A stretch of DNA of 64,000 nt from NCBI GenBank assembly GCA_002433025.1, contig DJGZ01000029.1, positions 16,381-80,380 on the forward strand, read 5' to 3'. The position numbers were made by a program, and so were the translations under genes. This document shows, piece by piece, positions 54,824 to 63,500 of the stretch (the stretch's first letter is position 1; each line of letters begins with the position of its first letter). The notes beneath the pieces are model-generated. The model saw only the letters and a program-made list of their open reading frames with translations. It was not told the origin of the DNA and did no database searches. This stretch comes from Bacteroidales bacterium UBA5833 (lineage in GTDB: Bacteria; Bacteroidota; Bacteroidia; Bacteroidales; Lentimicrobiaceae).

Positions 54824-55639
54824 ATGAAAAGACTATTGAAATTTAATTGGCTTGTAAATATTGCTACTATATCAGCAATACTAGGCTTAGGTATTCTTAT
54901 CTATTTTTTTTACTTAATAGTTGCCGCAGGCTTACTAATTGGCAAAGAGATCAACCTTGAAATTGCAAATAATATTGGATCATTTGTAGGTGGGCTTGTC
55001 GGATCGTTTTGGACTTTGACAGGAGTATTATTGTATTACAGTGTAATTAAAGCACAAAGGAAGGAAAGTGATCTGGCTGAGCAAAGGTATAAAGCCCAAA
55101 TAGATCTATTAAATGTGCAAAAATTTCAAGCATCATTCTTTGAATTATATAGAATCTTTCAAAATCAACTTTATGTAGTATCAAATCTAGCTCAAAAACC
55201 AAATGGATTTAGTGAGCCAGAATATGCTTTTGACAATGCTTCTTATAAGGCGCACATGATGGCGAGTTTTTATTCAAAAGTTGAGTTTTCTAATCTCATT
55301 CCACTCGCCGGTGTTTCAGATCCTGAAATCTTTTACAAAGAGAAGATGACAGTTTTGCTCAACATGTTTCTCTTCATTATGAAGTATACTGAAATGCTTA
55401 ACGATAAAAACAAAGAAGATTATCAAATGATAGTTATTGAACCATTAACCAATGATCAAATATTATCGTTGATTTACTTGGGAATTTATTTGAAGAACGA
55501 GAATGAAGAATGGATTAACTTTGTAAATAATAATATTGTGATTGACAATAAGTTAAATAGGTCTTTCGAGGAACAATCTGTTGAAATAATTTTCTGGAGC
55601 AAGCTCAAAGAGTTTTATAAATCCTATTCTTCACTATAA
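54824..55639 (+). CDS. Two-TM protein resembling putative phage abortive-infection (AbiC-like) family, copy B
   Basis: 271 residues from ATG 54824; a GTG at 54761 overlapping the previous gene is an alternative start. Two membrane spans (about 10-40 and 50-73), the second with IGSFVGGLVG at 51-60, then LLYYSVIKAQ, a coil, and QKFQASFFELYRIF with QKFQ at 99-102, exactly the positions of copy A. The cytosolic domain includes FYKEKMTVLLNMFLF and ends FWSKLKEFYKSY, parallel to copy A. The matching register supports ATG 54824 and a tandem duplication that has diverged, possibly into two subunits of one complex. Confidence 0.75.
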   Translation: MKRLLKFNWLVNIATISAILGLGILIYFFYLIVAAGLLIGKEINLEIANNIGSFVGGLVGSFWTLTGVLLYYSVIKAQRKESDLAEQRYKAQIDLLNVQKFQASFFELYRIFQNQLYVVSNLAQKPNGFSEPEYAFDNASYKAHMMASFYSKVEFSNLIPLAGVSDPEIFYKEKMTVLLNMFLFIMKYTEMLNDKNKEDYQMIVIEPLTNDQILSLIYLGIYLKNENEEWINFVNNNIVIDNKLNRSFEEQSVEIIFWSKLKEFYKSYSSL

Positions 55640-55674
55640 CTTCACATTAAACAGAAATATGGAAAGAAACCCTT

Positions 55675-55758
55675 TCACTTGCAATTACTCACTGCAGCGT
55701 ACCGGATAGCATCCCACATGTGGTTGTATTTGTCAACCGGAGCCTTTAGCTGAATGCC
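55675..55758 (-). pseudogene. Remnant of a phage terminase large subunit (C-terminal end)
   Basis: On the minus strand 27 codons read GIQLKAPVDKYNHMWDAIRY and then AAVSNCK with a stop; an in-frame TAA stands immediately upstream (plus 55759-55761) and no start exists. The P-V-D-x-x-N-H-x-x-D-A-I-R-Y pattern is the well-known end of the nuclease domain of PBSX-type terminase large subunits. Only this tail is left, between the AbiC-like genes and tRNA-Gly, so a prophage once occupied this site. The short length leaves some doubt. Confidence 0.6.
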
Positions 55759-55819
55759 TTAGATCATCCCCCATTATTTGTTTCCAGCCTGACTCATTGC
55801 AAGGAGTTCCCAATGATTT

Positions 55820-55848
55820 AAAAAAAACGAAGCCATCTGACCTCGTTC
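55820..55848 (-). terminator. Terminator of tRNA-Gly
   Basis: On the minus strand AACGAGGTC pairs with GGCTTCGTT (9 pairs, two of them G-U) around an AGAT loop, followed by a run of seven to eight T. It starts 5 bases after the tRNA. Confidence 0.65.
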
Positions 55849-55852
55849 TTTG

Positions 55853-55926
55853 AGCGGAAAACGGGATTCGAACCCGCGACCCTCAGCTTGGGAAGCTGAT
55901 GCTCTACCGACTGAGCTACTTCCGCA
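55853..55926 (-). tRNA. tRNA-Gly, anticodon CCC, with one extra base near position 8
   Basis: Minus strand: acceptor GCGGAAA with TTTCCGC, D-arm GCTC/GAGC, anticodon stem TCAGC/GCTGA with loop TTCCCAA (anticodon CCC, reads GGG), T-arm GCGGG-TTCGAAT-CCCGT, discriminator T; CCA not encoded. The joint between acceptor and D-arm is GTA (three bases) instead of the normal TA, so the gene has one more base than the 5' duplicate at 55976-55997, which reads GCGGAAG-TA-GCTC. Whether the product is still functional is open. Confidence 0.88.
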
Positions 55927-55997
55927 TTGTTATTATTATACCCTCAACTTGTGATCTCGTCACTGGTGACGAGACTACCGACTGAGCTACTTCCGCA
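55927..55997 (-). repeat. Truncated duplicate of the tRNA-Gly 5' end plus hairpin spacer
   Basis: Bases 55976-55997 repeat the first 22 bases of the tRNA (except the one-base insertion of the full copy). The copy breaks off after GGTAG and is followed on the minus strand by a perfect 9-base inverted repeat (TCTCGTCAC/GTGACGAGA, plus 55956-55975) and an AT-rich run up to the intact tRNA. The promoter box of the pair lies before the truncated copy, not before the intact one. This is the footprint expected from insertion or tandem duplication of about 72 bases within the tRNA 5' region. Confidence 0.75.
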
Positions 55998-56013
55998 GTT
56001 GAAATTTCTTTGC

Positions 56014-56021
56014 AAAAGTAA
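56014..56021 (-). promoter_or_regulatory. Promoter -7 box for the tRNA-Gly region
   Basis: Minus strand TACTTTTG; TTTA on the minus strand (plus 56039-56042) is 17 bases upstream. Start would be about 10 bases before the truncated tRNA copy. Confidence 0.5.
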
Positions 56022-56134
56022 TAAAACTTGATATTGATAAAGGCAGCGGTTGTGAAAAAATTATCGGGCCGGTGACTTCAGTTTGTTTAGCAAGTTTTTC
56101 CGTATTTTTAACGCTTAATTCTAAAACCGTCTTT

Positions 56135-57643
56135 ATGAGTAAAAAGCCGCACCTCAGTTTCTGGCAGATATGGAATATGAGTTTTGGATTTCTTGGGATA
56201 CAGTTCGGATTTGCCCTGCAGAATGCCAATGTAAGCCGGATCTTTGAAACCCTTGGCGCCAAAGTGGACGAAATTCCCATCCTCTGGATTGCCGCCCCGG
56301 TTACCGGACTGATTATGCAACCCATTATCGGCCATCTGAGCGATAATACCTGGAACCGCTGGGGCAGAAGACGGCCGTTCTTTATGATAGGTGCCATACT
56401 GGCATCCATTGCGTTGATCATTATGCCCAACTCCCCCACCCTCTGGGTTGCCGCCGGTATGCTCTGGATTATGGATGCATCCATCAACATTTCCATGGAG
56501 CCTTTCAGGGCCTTTGTTGGTGATATGCTCCCTTCGGAACAGCGTACCAAAGGCTTTGCCATGCAGAGTTTCTTTATCGGTACCGGGGCTGTGGTGGCTT
56601 CTGCCCTGCCCTACATACTCACGAACTGGTTCGGCATTGCCAATACCGCGCCCGAAGGAAAAATCCCCCCCTCGGTACAATACTCCTTCTACCTCGGTGC
56701 CTTCGCCTTTTTTGCCGCCGTTCTATGGACCGTTCTGCGGACAAAGGAGTACTCTCCCGAAGAACTGAAAGCGCACGCAGAAGCAGAAGGATTGATCGCC
56801 GGAGAAACCCATGGTGAGGAAATCTCAGAACCGGGTAAGGTCAGCCGTGTATTCCTCAACCGGAGCATCCTCTGGATAAGTATCGGACTGATTCTTTCCT
56901 ACATCATATTTCACTTCGGCTTCCACCCCGAACTCTATATTTTTTCGGCCGGCCTGGGTGTTTATGGCTTTATGATGCTGATCTCAGGTCTTATCATCCG
57001 CAGCGGTAACCTCAAAAACGGCATTGCCGTGGTGATGCACGACCTCTACCGCATGCCGAAAACAATGGCTCAACTCGCGGTTGTCCAGTTTTTTTCGTGG
57101 TTCGCGCTCTTCGCCATGTGGATTTATACCACCGCTGCCGTAACCAAACACATCTATGGCACTACCGATCCCACCTCCGGACTTTTCAATCAGGGCGCCG
57201 ACTGGGTGGGCATCTGCTTCGCCGTTTATAACGGATTTGCCGCCGCAGTGGCGTTTCTCCTTCCGGTGATTGCCAAACGCACTTCACGGAAGTTCACACA
57301 CATGGTGGCACTGGTCGCCGGCGGATTGGGGCTGATCTCAATCTATTTTATCAAAGATCCGAATCTGCTGCTGGTTTCCATGGTGGGCGTCGGATTTGCC
57401 TGGGCAAGCATCTTATCCATGCCTTACGCCATCCTTGCGGGCGCACTTCCGGCCAACAAAATGGGAACGTATATGGGCATATTCAACTTCTTTATCGTTA
57501 TCCCGCAAATACTGGCAGCCAGCATACTGGGTTTCTTTACCCGTGACCTGTTCGGCGGTGAAGCCGTTTACGCCATTGTACTCGGCGGTATTTCGATGTT
57601 TATTGCAGCAGCAACCGTAATGTTTGTTAAAGACGAACACTGA
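56135..57643 (+). CDS. MFS sugar transporter, SLC45/GPH-like, predicted maltose/maltodextrin importer
   Basis: 502 residues with 12 hydrophobic spans. Loop 2-3 carries NTWNRWGRRRPFF, the RWGRRRPF hallmark of the SLC45/sucrose-transporter type; the next helix has MDASINISMEPFRAFVGDML. ATG 56135 (MSKKPHLSFWQIWNMSFGF) is chosen, since an upstream GTG would add residues without homology signs. malQ follows after 5 bases, so transport of maltose or small maltodextrins is predicted from context. No SusCD genes are in the window. Confidence 0.88.
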   Translation: MSKKPHLSFWQIWNMSFGFLGIQFGFALQNANVSRIFETLGAKVDEIPILWIAAPVTGLIMQPIIGHLSDNTWNRWGRRRPFFMIGAILASIALIIMPNSPTLWVAAGMLWIMDASINISMEPFRAFVGDMLPSEQRTKGFAMQSFFIGTGAVVASALPYILTNWFGIANTAPEGKIPPSVQYSFYLGAFAFFAAVLWTVLRTKEYSPEELKAHAEAEGLIAGETHGEEISEPGKVSRVFLNRSILWISIGLILSYIIFHFGFHPELYIFSAGLGVYGFMMLISGLIIRSGNLKNGIAVVMHDLYRMPKTMAQLAVVQFFSWFALFAMWIYTTAAVTKHIYGTTDPTSGLFNQGADWVGICFAVYNGFAAAVAFLLPVIAKRTSRKFTHMVALVAGGLGLISIYFIKDPNLLLVSMVGVGFAWASILSMPYAILAGALPANKMGTYMGIFNFFIVIPQILAASILGFFTRDLFGGEAVYAIVLGGISMFIAAATVMFVKDEH

Positions 57644-57648
57644 AAATC

Positions 57649-59187
57649 ATGATGACCAACCAACGATCAGGCGGCATATTGCTGCATCCCACCTCGCTCC
57701 CGAACGAATTTGGCATCGGAACCTTCGGTGATGAAGCTTATCATTTTGTTGACTTCCTGGAAAGAGCGCATCAGCACCTGTGGCAGGTGTTGCCCCTTGG
57801 CCCGACAGGGCCGGGCGATTCCCCCTACCAGAGCTATTCAGCATATGCACTGAATCCGGTATTAATTGACCTTCAACATTTTGTCAATAAGGGATTAATC
57901 GGTCAAGACGATCTTTCAGAAGCAAAACGGAAAAACACCGGAAAAGTTGATTACGCTTTTGTGAACAACTCACGCGAAAACATTTTTGGCAAAGCCTACC
58001 GGGCGTTTTGCGAAGCGGCGCCGGATGCCGACAGAAAGGCTTTCAAAGACTTTACAGAAAAGCACAGTCACTGGCTTGACGATTACGCTCTGTTTATGGC
58101 CATCAAAGAAAGCCTGGGCGGAATCCCCTGGTATGAGTGGCCCGATGACCTCAGGCTCAGGAAACAACCGGCACTCGACAAAACCAGTCAGGAGCTGGAA
58201 GAACGGGCAGGATACCACAGATTTCTGCAGTTTGTGGCCAACTGCCAGTGGATGAAACTTAAATCTTACGCCAACGAAAAAGGCATTCAGATTATCGGCG
58301 ATATCCCGCTTTATGTTTCATTCGACAGCAGCGATGCCTGGGCAAATCCGGAAGTATTTATGCTTGACGAAGATCTGAATCCGGAAATGGTGGCCGGCGT
58401 CCCTCCCGATTTTTTCAGTGAAACCGGTCAGCTGTGGGGCAATGTACTTTTTAAATGGGATTATCTGAAAGCAACCGGTTTCGACTGGTGGATCAAGCGG
58501 GTGGCTCATAACCTGGAACTGGCAGATATCATTCGCATCGATCACTTCAGGGGGCTTGTAGCATTCTGGGCCATCCCTTTCGGCGCCGAAACGGCCATCG
58601 ACGGGCAATGGATTGAAGCTCCGGCGGTTGAGCTTTTCGAAGCCATTGATAAAAAACTGGGAAAGCTTCCCATTATTGCCGAAGACCTGGGCGTAATCAC
58701 GCCCGATGTTGATGAGGTACGGGAACGGTTTAACCTTCCGGGGATGAAAATCCTGCAGTTTGCCTTCGATAAAAGCCCGGCCAATCCATACCTGCCGCAT
58801 TTCTATCCGCAGAACAGCGTAGTATATACCGGCACGCACGACAATGATACGGTGGTTGGATGGTACGAAAACCTCGATGCAGAGGATAAACTTAAGCTGC
58901 ATCAGTACCTTGGAAGCATTGGCACCGGCATCCACTGGCAGATGGTCCGGCTGGCATGGGCTTCGGTATCAGCTATTGCAGTGGTCCCGCTTCAGGATGT
59001 GCTGGGATTGGGGACAAACGGAAGGATGAATGTACCTGGCACCCTGTCGGGCAACTGGCAATGGCGGTTCCTTGACGGACAATTACTCACAGAACAAGAG
59101 ATTACCCTCCGGAATCTGAGCTCGCTGTATAATCGTACAAACAGGGAAACGAAAGAAGAAATTCCTGATTCAAACAACCATCAATAA
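57649..59187 (+). CDS. malQ: 4-alpha-glucanotransferase (amylomaltase, GH77)
   Basis: 512 residues, the plant/bacterial short amylomaltase size. GH77 marks: SGGILLHPTSLPNEFGIGTFG, QVLPLGPTGPGDSPYQSYSA, IIGDIPLYVSFDSSDAW, nucleophile Asp in IIRIDHFRG, acid/base Glu in PIIAEDLGVITPDV, and VYTGTHDNDTVVGW. Transfers alpha-1,4-glucan segments between maltodextrins, releasing glucose and longer chains. Translation is probably coupled to the transporter gene (5-base gap). A strong hairpin terminator follows 14 bases after the stop codon. Confidence 0.96.
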   Translation: MMTNQRSGGILLHPTSLPNEFGIGTFGDEAYHFVDFLERAHQHLWQVLPLGPTGPGDSPYQSYSAYALNPVLIDLQHFVNKGLIGQDDLSEAKRKNTGKVDYAFVNNSRENIFGKAYRAFCEAAPDADRKAFKDFTEKHSHWLDDYALFMAIKESLGGIPWYEWPDDLRLRKQPALDKTSQELEERAGYHRFLQFVANCQWMKLKSYANEKGIQIIGDIPLYVSFDSSDAWANPEVFMLDEDLNPEMVAGVPPDFFSETGQLWGNVLFKWDYLKATGFDWWIKRVAHNLELADIIRIDHFRGLVAFWAIPFGAETAIDGQWIEAPAVELFEAIDKKLGKLPIIAEDLGVITPDVDEVRERFNLPGMKILQFAFDKSPANPYLPHFYPQNSVVYTGTHDNDTVVGWYENLDAEDKLKLHQYLGSIGTGIHWQMVRLAWASVSAIAVVPLQDVLGLGTNGRMNVPGTLSGNWQWRFLDGQLLTEQEITLRNLSSLYNRTNRETKEEIPDSNNHQ

Positions 59188-59201
59188 ATTCCTTCAATAA
59201 G

Positions 59202-59247
59202 CAGCCTGCCATTCCTGTTCCTTTTGAACAAAATGGCAGGCTGTTTC
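59202..59247 (+). terminator. Terminator after malQ
   Basis: Perfect 12-base stem CAGCCTGCCATT (59202-59213) with its complement (59232-59243), with an inner TGTTC/GAACA hairpin, then TTTC. It lies between convergent genes and may serve both. Confidence 0.8.
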
Positions 59248-59257
59248 TATTGTTCAT

Positions 59258-59896
59258 TTAGCGGGCCGGAACAACCTGATATTCCTTATTGATAAAGATA
59301 TCAGCTTTTTCACGTAACGATTGCACAACCTGGTGTTCACGCTCCAGCACCTGCATACGGTATTCGTTCTGTGGCTCCTTACCCCTGACTACCTGTGCCT
59401 TTTTAGTCTCATGGTAGGTCAGTTCGATAAAAATTCCAAGATCAACGCCCTCTGTATGAATGGCATACAACCCGTCAACGATAATCATTTCGATACTCTT
59501 AAAATCGGTGGTAAGATGATCTACCTGTTCGGTAACGAGATCGATACAAGGCATTGTTGAAACCCTGTCATTTTTGAAATCATCGATATTCCGGTATATG
59601 GTATCCCAATCGTACTCACCCAGCCCGACGGCTGTTTCGATGCCGTTCTTCTTGCGCCATTCGGTGCGCTCAAGGGGATGAATGCGGTAATAGTTATCAA
59701 TGTGAATGGGTTTGCAAAAAATTCCCTCTTTCCGGAGCATTTTGGCAATCACATGTGATAACTCTGTTTTTCCTGATCCCGATTCTCCGGAAATAGCAAT
59801 GATATACTTGTTTTTCCGGTTCTTCAGAATATGCGGAAGAATGGCTTTGGCGGCATTCTCATGCTTTTCTCCGATCAGTAATACATCTCCTAACAT
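59258..59896 (-). CDS. Uridine kinase-like P-loop kinase, copy 1 (intact Walker A)
   Basis: 212 residues. Walker A GESGSGKT at residues 37-44, DNYYRIHPLERTEWRKK (phosphoribulokinase/uridine-kinase lid and base region), VGLGEYDWDTIYRN, and IIVDGLYAI as the acidic strand. ATG 59896 is chosen to match copy 2; an extra 18 residues upstream have no counterpart. The substrate is not sure: the family fold phosphorylates uridine, but no nucleoside genes are near. It is 22 bases downstream of copy 2, in the same unit as the GH65 fusion, so a role with sugar phosphates is possible. Confidence 0.85.
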   Translation of the reverse strand: MLGDVLLIGEKHENAAKAILPHILKNRKNKYIIAISGESGSGKTELSHVIAKMLRKEGIFCKPIHIDNYYRIHPLERTEWRKKNGIETAVGLGEYDWDTIYRNIDDFKNDRVSTMPCIDLVTEQVDHLTTDFKSIEMIIVDGLYAIHTEGVDLGIFIELTYHETKKAQVVRGKEPQNEYRMQVLEREHQVVQSLREKADIFINKEYQVVPAR

Positions 59897-59918
59897 AGCA
59901 GTGATTTTTTTATGTTTC

Positions 59919-60557
59919 TTAATAGTGAAAAATTTCGCTGGCCGTATCAAAATCCAGGTAAAAATCTGCCAGTGGTTTGAGTGATTGAACTACCTGATGT
60001 TCCCGCTCCAGTATCTGCATTCTGAATTCATCCAGTTCTTCCTTTCCTGAGGCAATCTGTTCCTCAATGGTATCGCGGTAGGTCTGTTCAATAAAGACCT
60101 TAAGATTGGCTTCTTCAATTTTCACGGAATACAATCCTTCGATAATCAAAACCTCAATTCCGGCAAAATTGGTGGTTAACTGATCAATCTGTCCGGTAAA
60201 CAGATCGACGCACGGAAGGGTGGTCAGTTTGCCTTCCTTGAAACCTGCCAGCGTCCGGTTAACCACATCCCAGTCATATTCATCATACCCGACACTCTCC
60301 AAACCGTGCCGTTTCCGCCATTCAGTGCGTTCAAGCGGCGGTATTTTGTAATAGTTATCCATGTGAAGTAGTTTCACCCTGATACCTTCTTTTTTCAACA
60401 ATTTTCCCAGCATGTGGGCTACCTCACACTTTCCGGTTTCCACTTCACCCGAAATGGTAATGATATACTTGTCGGTTTTTTCAGCCATCACTTTTTCAAG
60501 GATCGTTCTGGCAGCAAATTCATGCTTTTTGTTCAGCAGTAAAATATCATTCAGCAT
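59919..60557 (-). CDS. Uridine kinase-like protein, copy 2 with altered Walker A (GKC)
   Basis: 212 residues, same length as copy 1 and aligned throughout without gaps in the first half. Walker A is GEVETGKC at 37-44: the Ser/Thr that binds Mg is Cys. DNYYKIPPLERTEWRKR, YDEYDWDVVNRT and IIEGLYSVKI are kept. Reduced or changed catalysis is expected, so it may be a regulatory partner of copy 1 or use another metal arrangement. It starts 38 bases after the GH65 fusion gene on the same strand. Confidence 0.85.
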   Translation of the reverse strand: MLNDILLLNKKHEFAARTILEKVMAEKTDKYIITISGEVETGKCEVAHMLGKLLKKEGIRVKLLHMDNYYKIPPLERTEWRKRHGLESVGYDEYDWDVVNRTLAGFKEGKLTTLPCVDLFTGQIDQLTTNFAGIEVLIIEGLYSVKIEEANLKVFIEQTYRDTIEEQIASGKEELDEFRMQILEREHQVVQSLKPLADFYLDFDTASEIFHY

Positions 60558-60594
60558 CTTGATTATTTTTTTTAATTCAGTTAGTTGTGCCCCA

Positions 60595-63500
60595 TTACTT
60601 CAAATCAACTTTAAGAACCTGACCGCCGGTAAGGGAATACACGGATCCATTTATCTCGATTTCAACTTCACCAGATTTGACTTTGTTTGCAACAACCTCT
60701 ACCGACACTGCATTCATTTTAATTTTCAGCGAGTTACCCTGAAATACAAAACCAAAAGCAATAGATTTCCAGGCTTCAGGCAGGTTTGGATTTATTCTGA
60801 TCCGGTCACCCCTCAGGTTCAGACCAGCATAGGCATGCACGGCAATAAGAATGGTACCCGCCATAACACCCAGATGAATACCTTCGGCGGTTGTTCCTCC
60901 CTGAATATCGTTATAGTCGCTGCTGAGCGCATCCTGATAGAGCTCCCAGCTAAGCTTGCGGTCGCCGCTCATATTGGCCAGCAGGGCATGGACCACCCGG
61001 CTCAGGGTCGAGCCATGAGAAGTGCGGGCGAGGTAATAATCAAGATTTTCCTTCAGGTAATCCGGCCTGACATTATATCCCAATTCCTCAAGGATCAGCC
61101 TGACTTCCGATTCGTCAAGATTGTAAAAAGCCATCAGGGTATCTGCCTGTTTGGCAACCTTAAATTCATCGGCCGACTTCCCTTCCGCTTTCAATATGCG
61201 GTCAAGCCGGTAGATATTACCGTATTTCTGACGGTAATGGTTCCAGTCAAGTTCTTTAAGTCCGAAGTAGCCGTCGTATTGCGAAATAATACCTTCGGGA
61301 GAAATAATAATATTCAGGTTCCGCGAAATCCGTTTCCATTCCGCAAGCTCTTGATCGTCCAGACCGAGTCCGGTTTTTACAGCATCAGCCTGATCTCCGG
61401 CAAGCGCGAGGATTTCAAAGGCTTTATCAACGGCCCATACCACCATAATATTGGTGTAGGCATTGTCGCTCAGTCCTCCTTCGGTTGAACCGTGGTATTG
61501 CTCATGAAACTCGTCGGGTCCCATCACTCCGGCTATGGAATACCGGCCGGTGACAGGATTCAGCTGTGCCTTATCCATCCAGAACCGGCAGATATCCAGA
61601 AACATTTCTGCTCCGTAATTTTTAAGAAACTCCAGATCTCCTGTAGTATGATAGTACTCCCAGACATTATAGGCAATAGCCAGTGAGACATGGCGCTGCA
61701 GCGAACTGTAATCATCCCCCCACTCACCCGATAACGGATTCAGATGGACCACCTGCGTTTCTTCCCTGCCGTCACTTCCGCTTTGCCAGGGAAACATGGC
61801 CCCTTTATAGCCATGCTGAGCAGCATATTCACGCGCTTTCGGCAAACGATTGTAACGGTACATCAATGTAGCCCTGGCTGTTTCAGGCAAATGCATATTG
61901 TAGAAGGGCAGTATGAACAACTCATCCCAGAAAATATGTCCCCGGTAAGCTTCGCCATGCAGTCCCCTCGCCGTATAACTTGCGTCGATGCGCGCATTGT
62001 GAGGGGATGCTGACACCATAAGATGATACAGGTGAAGCCGTATCAGTTTCTGATCCATACGGCTGCCTTCAACCACAACATCTGTCTTTTCCCATAATTC
62101 CCGCCAGGCCATGCTGCTTCGGGCCATAACATGGTCAAACCCGGGATTCACTGCAACGGCAGACTTAGCTTCAGCCAACGGGTCATTAACGTCGTCATGT
62201 TTGGAAGTGAATATGGCCACATATTTGTCAAGCATTACAGGTGTTCCCTGATCCGCGCCGACCTCATATTCAAGAAACGCGCTGCTCCTGCCCTTAAATT
62301 GCCTGCCGGAAACCTTCACCGGAGTTCCGTTAACAAAAACATTATGGCATGCAGCTTCCGCCACCTTTATGGCTGATTGCACGGTTTCGACGCATACCCA
62401 GAGTGTATCTCCCCCGATACCTTCGGTAACAGGTTTCAGATGCTGCTGGTTCAATTGCTTGTAACGTTCAACATTGCTATTGATAATATCGCCGTCAATT
62501 CCAGTCCTGATGGTAATCTTACCACTATAATTCAAAGGAGTAACCTGATACTGAAGAGATGCGACATGAGGATCAGCCATGCTGGCAATGCGCTTTGAAA
62601 CGATCTCTGAAACCTTTCCATCCGCATCCCTGACAACAAGTTTTCTGCTGAAAACACCCGTCCTGAAATCGAGATGCTTATTAAAATCAAGAAATTCCGT
62701 ATGGTTGAAATCAAACCATTCTCCGTCATTGATACGAAATGTAACAGGCAGCCAGTTGGGAACATTCACAAAATCTTCATTTTCGATCATCCGGTCGCCA
62801 ACCTTTGATGAAAGCCGGTTATAGAGACCCGCGATGTAAGTACCCGGATTATTCACCTGATTCGAAGCAGTTTCTTCCATGGCCCCCCTGGTCCCGAAGT
62901 ATCCGTTGCCAACGGTTAGCAAGGCTTCGCGTGTACGTTCTTTAACCGGTTCATAGGCATGGTAGGATACCGACCATTTGTCATCCTCCAGTCCGTGGAG
63001 AAACCAGTCATTTATACTGTCAATGGTGACCACTTCCAGGTCTTCAACCACAATATCCGCCCCGCTGCGTTTTAGCTCGGATGTGTTTTCCTCACGCGCA
63101 ATTCCGATCACCAGGCCAAAATCGCCTTTCTGACCGGCCTGCACGCCCGAAACGGCATCTTCAACAATCACTGTCCTGCCATATTCAACGCCCAGATTAT
63201 CCGCAGCCGTTGTAAAAATATCCGGTTCAGGCTTGCCTTTCAGCTTCAGTTCAGCCGAAACCACTCCGTCAACACGGGTCTCGAAAAGGTGTAACAATCC
63301 GGCCGCTTCAAGCACCGGCGCACAATTCTTGCTTGATGAAGCAACACCGACCCTGATTTCTGCTGATTTCAGCTCTCCGATAAGCCGGACGGTACTTTCA
63401 TAAACGCCAACGCCGTCGCGTTTCAGAATTTCATTGAATGCATAATCCTTGCGGTTACCCAACCCGCAAATGGTTTCCATTTCATGGGTATCCGAGGGGT

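Noticed and set aside
58318..58935. Minus-strand open frame of 205 codons opposite malQ
   Set aside because: malQ motifs are continuous here; the opposite frame has no domain or start signal.
60412..61488. Open frame of 358 codons on the plus strand opposite the GH65 gene
   Set aside because: It lies antisense to a gene with clear catalytic motifs, has no recognisable domain and no promoter box; treated as a shadow frame.
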